From NCBI GenBank assembly GCA_018902385.1, contig JABSSW010000004.1, positions 806,001 through 870,000 of the forward strand: a stretch of DNA of 64,000 nucleotides. Direction: 5' to 3'. Position 1 is the first letter of the stretch. Every line of letters begins with the position of its first letter. The stretch comes from Physcia stellaris. Lineage: Eukaryota; Ascomycota; Lecanoromycetes; Caliciales; Physciaceae. Positions 59,856 through 64,000 of this stretch are shown here, in pieces. The position numbers and the translations under genes were made by a program. Under the pieces are notes generated by a model that saw only the letters and a list, made by a program, of their open reading frames with translations, was not told where the DNA came from and searched no databases.

Positions 59856-60200
59856 CTACAGCACCCTCACATCTTCCCACAGTTGCAAAATCCGCCTGAA
59901 GTGCATCGCCTGCTGCTTCCAATCATCATCGATCGCAGGGAGAGGCGGATTGACCCAGTCATCGCGATATTCATCCAACAAACCCCAGCCTTCTTGAAAG
60001 GTCCGGCAATTGCCCCGAGCAGCTAGCTTGCAAAAGCGGGGGTGGGCACTCATTTGTTCCATGATTTCAACGAGTCTGTTGAATTCACGCTGGACCTTCA
60101 CTATCTCATGGTCTCCCGTGGGTTTGCGGTCCCTAGAGCTTATCACCTCCATCTTGCAGCGGAGTTCGAAGTACGGGCGCATGAGGGAGAAATCAGACAT
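59856..60200 (-). CDS. Small hypothetical protein
   Basis: 114 residues from the ATG at 60,200. Soluble and probably helical, with patterns such as FNRLVEIMEQMSAHPRFCKL and QAMHFRRILQLWEDVRVL. Coding character is fair: balanced residue use and amphipathic helices. Just before the ATG lies AACCAG, which could be an intron acceptor, so there may be an upstream exon. The frame is open to 60,254 without another ATG. No family recognised. Confidence 0.45.
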   Translation of the reverse strand: MSDFSLMRPYFELRCKMEVISSRDRKPTGDHEIVKVQREFNRLVEIMEQMSAHPRFCKLAARGNCRTFQEGWGLLDEYRDDWVNPPLPAIDDDWKQQAMHFRRILQLWEDVRVL

Positions 60201-61094
60201 CTGGTTCGAATGTTGGGTAAAGGTATGCTGCCAAGGCTCGTGTGATCTTGTCAAGTGTTTCGACCGATAAAATCAATTATATGGTGAAAGTGGAGGTTGC
60301 TTGGGTTGCTGGTATGTGAAAGAGAAAGAATACTCCTGGGATTTTTGAAGGTCGAGTATTTGTAGGAAACCTAATGCCTCACTGACTCGAAAGTAACTGA
60401 CAGGAAAGTATGACATCTCGTTTCGGACAGATTTGCCAGCTTCATTCATGCTTCATAGGCTTTAGGCAAATCATTCGATTACGCCTTCCAGTATCTCAAC
60501 GAGCAACTATGTCAGACTAGCTTTAGGTCGGGTCAAGTCACATGCATAAGATCCGTTCCTTATATCCACACACGAGGAGCGCCTTGAGGGATCACCTTCT
60601 ATGCTCATTGCTGCTATGCAACCAACCCATTCTCCTTTCTCTCAATGTGTGAGGATGTTCGGCAATAGTGTTTCTGTCCTCGTCGCTAATCTCGACTAGA
60701 CCTCCAGCGGCTTCCTGTAATGCTTCTCACCGCAGTAAACCTCTCAAGCCTACCAACCTGCTCCAGCACAAAGGCAGGGGCAAGGTGATCACCATGCTCC
60801 AGATCCAAAGTTGAATACCTATCTAGCCTGTTCAAGGCTTGTTTGCCAATCTTCTCGGTTGATTTTATGGGTGTTTTGTCGATGCGACGAACGCAGAAAG
60901 CTGATGTGTCCGCTGGTTGTTTGCTTAACGTGTTTGCACGGCAATCTGGCAAAAGCCTCCAGAGTCATCCACGCTTTCACTGACTGACCACCGATCTACA
61001 TATTCTCCCTTCCTCCCTCTCTTCTTCTCAAACATTCACTGCAACTTTACAACTCTTCAACAAAAGCTGAAGTCGCTACTACCCAACGCTCAGA
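60201..61094. other. Intergenic region, about 0.9 kb
   Basis: Promoter of the divergent neighbours. A minus-strand open frame at 60,952-60,686 (88 codons, no ATG) has slight coding character (VLEQVGRLERFTAVRS) but no start or family. I do not call it. The leader before 61,095 is pyrimidine-rich (about 61,005-61,030). Confidence 0.35.
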
Positions 61095-61628
61095 ATGTCC
61101 TCCAGCACCCCCAACTCAGAAAACGACCTGCGGACAGCCACTCAGCCCCTTATAAACCTCATACGCCACAAACTCCGCAACACCTTTCCCCCCCTCTCCC
61201 CCGACGGCCACAGCATCTTTACAACCTTTCAACTCAACAGAGCAATCCGGAAACGGACACAATCAATCAATGCAAGTGGTCTCGTCGACGCTACAGGCTC
61301 CGAAGATCTCAAACAGGCGTTCGCGGAGCTGGAGCGCCTTGCCATCGGATGGCATTATGGAGGTGGCGGGGAATTAACGGATAAGGTGGCCCTGACATCG
61401 ACTACGCGGCAGGTAGTGGTAGCGATAAATTCTTTAGGAGGGAAAGACAAAGACAGGAAAGATAAAGACGAGGAAGGGAAAGACGAGGAAGGGAAAGACG
61501 AGGAAGAGGAAAACGGAAAAGGGAAAGAGGAAGAAGAGAAAGACGAGAAAGAGAAAGAGAAAGACGACCAAGAAAAAGTTGAAAAAGGGAAAGACGAGAA
61601 AGAGGGGGGGAGCAGTGTAGATGTTTGA
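61095..61628 (+). CDS. Hypothetical protein with Lys/Glu/Asp repeat tail
   Basis: 177 residues from the ATG at 61,095, in good context after an A/C-rich leader. Residues 1-115 look like a folded domain (PLINLIRHKLRNTFP, FQLNRAIRKRTQSI, KQAFAELERLAIGWHYGGGG, STTRQVVVAINSLGG). The rest is a highly charged run of K-D-E units (DEEGKDEEGKDEE..., then KDEKEKEKDD) encoded by a GAC-GAG-GAA-GGG-AAA type minisatellite (about 61,445-61,600) that probably varies in length between strains. Unknown function; the tail may form a single alpha-helix or bind basic partners. Confidence 0.6.
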   Translation: MSSSTPNSENDLRTATQPLINLIRHKLRNTFPPLSPDGHSIFTTFQLNRAIRKRTQSINASGLVDATGSEDLKQAFAELERLAIGWHYGGGGELTDKVALTSTTRQVVVAINSLGGKDKDRKDKDEEGKDEEGKDEEEENGKGKEEEEKDEKEKEKDDQEKVEKGKDEKEGGSSVDV

Positions 61629-62654
61629 GGCCTTGAATAAGACGGGCTGGCTTTGGATTGGGGGGGTTTCGATAGGGATTTGAATGTGTCTGGATCCGGT
61701 TCAAGATAAATGACTGCGTTTTTCTCGATCAGGTGTCAATATCGTAGGGAATTCATCAAGACTACATGTATGTTACAGCAAAATGTAGCGGGAATGAGCA
61801 TAGGGGTATAATGCGATGTCTTTCATTTTGCTTGACGTTTGGGGGTTTTATTTATGATATTTTAAAGCTATGTGTTGTAGAAGCCCGATGCATTTTCTAG
61901 TCGTATGAATCAAGAGGCTGTGAGATTCATATCTTAAGATTACTAGGATTTGCGCAAAGGGAGCAAATCCTGCCACGATCTCACGCTTTCTTTCATGCGT
62001 GCAGTCCGACCCCTGAGAGGCTAATAAACCGTACGGTGCAAGATCGTTAACGCTTTCTAAGCATGACATAAAAGCTCTCGTGCCACTGTCGCATTTTCAG
62101 TAGCATCTCACTCTTCCTGCCAAGACCCGGAGACGTGCTTCTCGCCGTGGGGTTGTACGCGCTAATAATAGTGGGAGGATGATCCTGAGCGGTTTTAATG
62201 CTCGTGGCTTCGCTCTTGGCTTGGTGTAAAATAGAAAAGCCAGGATGTGCCCCACACGCTTCTTGCCAATGGTATGTATCTCTGGTGGTGTTTGGGTCTC
62301 GAAGGCGTTCGTTCTTGATTGTTGATGTGACGCTGCCATCAAATAGCTACTGTAGCGAACAAGCGTGTGGGGTTGAGCTGACTGACACGAGGTCGCTGCT
62401 TTGCCCTTGATCAAGTTAGCTTCAGGAACAGCTGAAGACGAAGGGAGCGGTCGAGAACGCCACAACCGGCGTGAGGAAGCGTTTCATTGGAGCATTTGTT
62501 TCTATCAGCAAATAAGTTCGTGTTCGTGGGGAGGGATTTAGTCGGGTCACTTCTTTCAGTAGTGTCCTGCGTCCTAAGCACGACCTCTTCTCGTATTGTT
62601 GCTGCGCAGGAGGATTGCTGAGCTTTCGTGGACTTCGATGGTGAGCTTGCGGAC
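61629..62654. other. Intergenic region, about 1 kb
   Basis: No gene supported. Minus-strand frames (62,465-62,097 and 62,069-61,848) lack family features. It contains the upstream region of the secreted-protein gene. Confidence 0.4.
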
Positions 62655-62662
62655 TATATAAG
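62655..62662 (+). promoter_or_regulatory. TATA box of the secreted-protein gene
   Basis: TATATAAG lies 144 bp before the start codon at 62,799, with a CT-rich stretch following. TATA-containing promoters in fungi are typical of strongly regulated genes, which fits a secreted effector-like or cell-wall protein. Confidence 0.6.
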
Positions 62663-62798
62663 CCTCTCCCTTACGCTTTTTTATCATCGTCATCATCATC
62701 AAGTAGTCGTGTCAGTGTAATTTCTTGGTGCGCCGCAACCACTTGCAATCCTCACACCAGTTGATCGCGTTCACTCCAAGTACCACAAAGTCACCAAG

Positions 62799-63610
62799 AT
62801 GCAAACCATTTCTCTCCTCCTTTCCGTTCTCCCCCTCGCCCTTTCCGCCCCGGCACCAGTTCCTGACGCCGCAAGCCTCAAGCCGATACAGATCTCCAAA
62901 TTCAGTTTCCAGCAATCCAAGATCGACTTCACCTTCAATGACCCCAACACACATATCAAAACGACTTGTACCGCCTCCAGCATCGCAAAAAGCTACACCG
63001 CCTGCGAAAACCCCAATGTGTTATTCAAGTTCGCATCCGGCGACAAAGCAAGCGACTTCCACATCTCTTTAAAAGAGACATCCACCTCCTCGGACAACTA
63101 CGTCGTGAGCCTCGCCTCCAGCGAAGTAACCAAGTCCCCCAAAAATTCGACGTCCCGATCCAGAACTTCTATACCTTCCAACCCTTCCAGTTCCCCGGAA
63201 TCTCTACTTTCTCGCCCTCCGGTCGCCCCGGGAGTTCGCCGTACGCGTATCTCAATTTCACAGTGACCGATGTCAATGGTAACGGGAAGGCGACGACCAC
63301 ATGCTCGACGCAATGGCTCAGCAGCGAACTGCCACCGACGGGGGATATCCCTTGCGTGGACTCGAGCTTCGTGTTTCGCGTCACCGACTTCAAGGGGGTC
63401 GGGCAGTTCACTTTGGCATTGCGCCATTCGTATCCCTTGAAGGCGGGCGCGGGCCCCAAGATTACGACTTCGGGGTCTGTCACGGTGGACAACCAGTCAA
63501 CGGATCCTAATTACCAGTGTGTTTTTGGGGGCAGTGGTGTTGGGTCTTGTGGGATTGCGGAGGGAAAGTCGCCGCTCATGGCACCGATTACGAAGGTTAC
63601 TGGCTTTTAG
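62799..63610 (+). CDS. Predicted secreted protein, AltA1-like layout; frame change needs resolving
   Basis: Signal peptide MQTISLLLSVLPLALSAPAP, then a beta-rich, Cys-containing domain (IQISKFSFQQSKIDFTFND, TTCTASS, YTACENP). A second similar part follows (FYTFQPFQFPGISTF, YLNFTVTDVNG, TTCSTQW, IPCVDSSF, YQCVFGGSGVGSCG), ending at 63,610. The two halves are in different frames. They can be joined by a GT-AG intron at 63,126-63,163, which keeps frame and gives 257 residues, but at 38 nt it is shorter than the other introns here. Otherwise, the second frame reads naturally a little further upstream (PQKFDVPIQN), which suggests a one-base loss near 63,130-63,140 in the genome or the assembly. 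The pattern of two short beta-strand blocks around Cys pairs resembles AltA1-like secreted proteins; this is inference. Confidence 0.6.
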
Positions 63611-64000
63611 GCTGGGGATAGGGCGTGGTTTTGCGAGCTCATGGAGAGCGGTTGGTTTTTTGGAGGTTGTGGACAGGGGTCCTGTTCAAAGCTCGCTCGC
63701 TTGACAAAATGGAGCATCTGACATTGAAGAGCGGGCTTTGCATTGCCTGAATGATTGAGTGTAATTTGAAATGAAGATACGACCCAGTCTTTTTATGGTT
63801 TAAAGATCATCCTTGATCACCTAATCCCTTCCCCTGGTATTTTCTTTTTCGAGACTCTTCTATTGGGGAAAAGGCGTGAAGGGCGCGCTTTTCGCCAGCC
63901 TTGTGTAGCGCTCTCTGAGCCTTCCTGGGTCTTCTTTATGTGGTCCCTGACGGCGTGACATGACTTGATGATGTCTTCCGAAGATTTAATCTTAGAGCGT
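63611..64000. other. Downstream region to the window end
   Basis: About 390 bp with no gene seen. It contains the 3' region of the secreted-protein gene. Confidence 0.5.

Noticed and set aside
1-64000. CRISPR arrays, rRNA genes, bacterial operons
   Set aside because: None seen; spliced genes and repeat types show a fungal nuclear genome.

Overview
The window is nuclear DNA from a filamentous ascomycete fungus (Pezizomycotina; Dothideomycetes is a guess). The evidence is short 46-135 nt GT-AG introns with CTAAC-type branch sites, fungal versions of COX17, ALG6, an NSR1/GAR2 nucleolin and mitochondrial ribosomal protein mL54, and a two-speed layout. Compact, GC-balanced gene DNA alternates with very AT-rich, mutation-saturated transposon graveyards.

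Layout. (1) About 1-19,780 is AT-rich repeat DNA. It holds a Ty3/Gypsy fossil running off the left edge on the minus strand, a second Gypsy fossil at about 8.9-14.6 kb (minus), a less degraded patch at 14.6-16.7 kb, and a LINE fragment (zinc-knuckle ORF1 plus the start of an APE endonuclease, minus) at about 17.45-19.7 kb. (2) 19,968-40,720 is gene DNA: COX17, convergent ALG6, a tRNA-Tyr gene, relic coding stretches, a nucleolin, a conserved single-pass membrane protein, mL54, a metallophosphoesterase pseudogene, a four-exon secreted protein and a long proline-rich protein. (3) 40,728-54,090 is one Mutator-like (MULE) DNA transposon with 133-bp inverted repeats and a 9-bp target duplication. 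A 9.9-kb Gypsy element with 144-bp LTRs and a 5-bp duplication sits inside its transposase gene. (4) 54.1-64 kb is gene DNA again: an RBR-type E3 ubiquitin ligase, a small membrane protein, a conserved ascomycete protein, two small hypothetical genes and a secreted protein whose frame needs attention.

Main points for follow-up. The tRNA-Tyr gene (22,836-22,979) has the expected short anticodon-loop intron and also a 58-nt GT...CTAAC...TAG insertion in the T arm. Removing that insertion exactly restores perfect T and acceptor stems, so it looks like a spliceosomal-type intron in a Pol III gene. The AT-rich regions appear to have been mutated mainly at CpT and CpC rather than at the CpA of classical RIP. 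The two LTRs of the nested element differ only by transitions, almost all in CpT/CpC context. Both claims rest on hand reading of the sequence; no searches or structure predictions were run.
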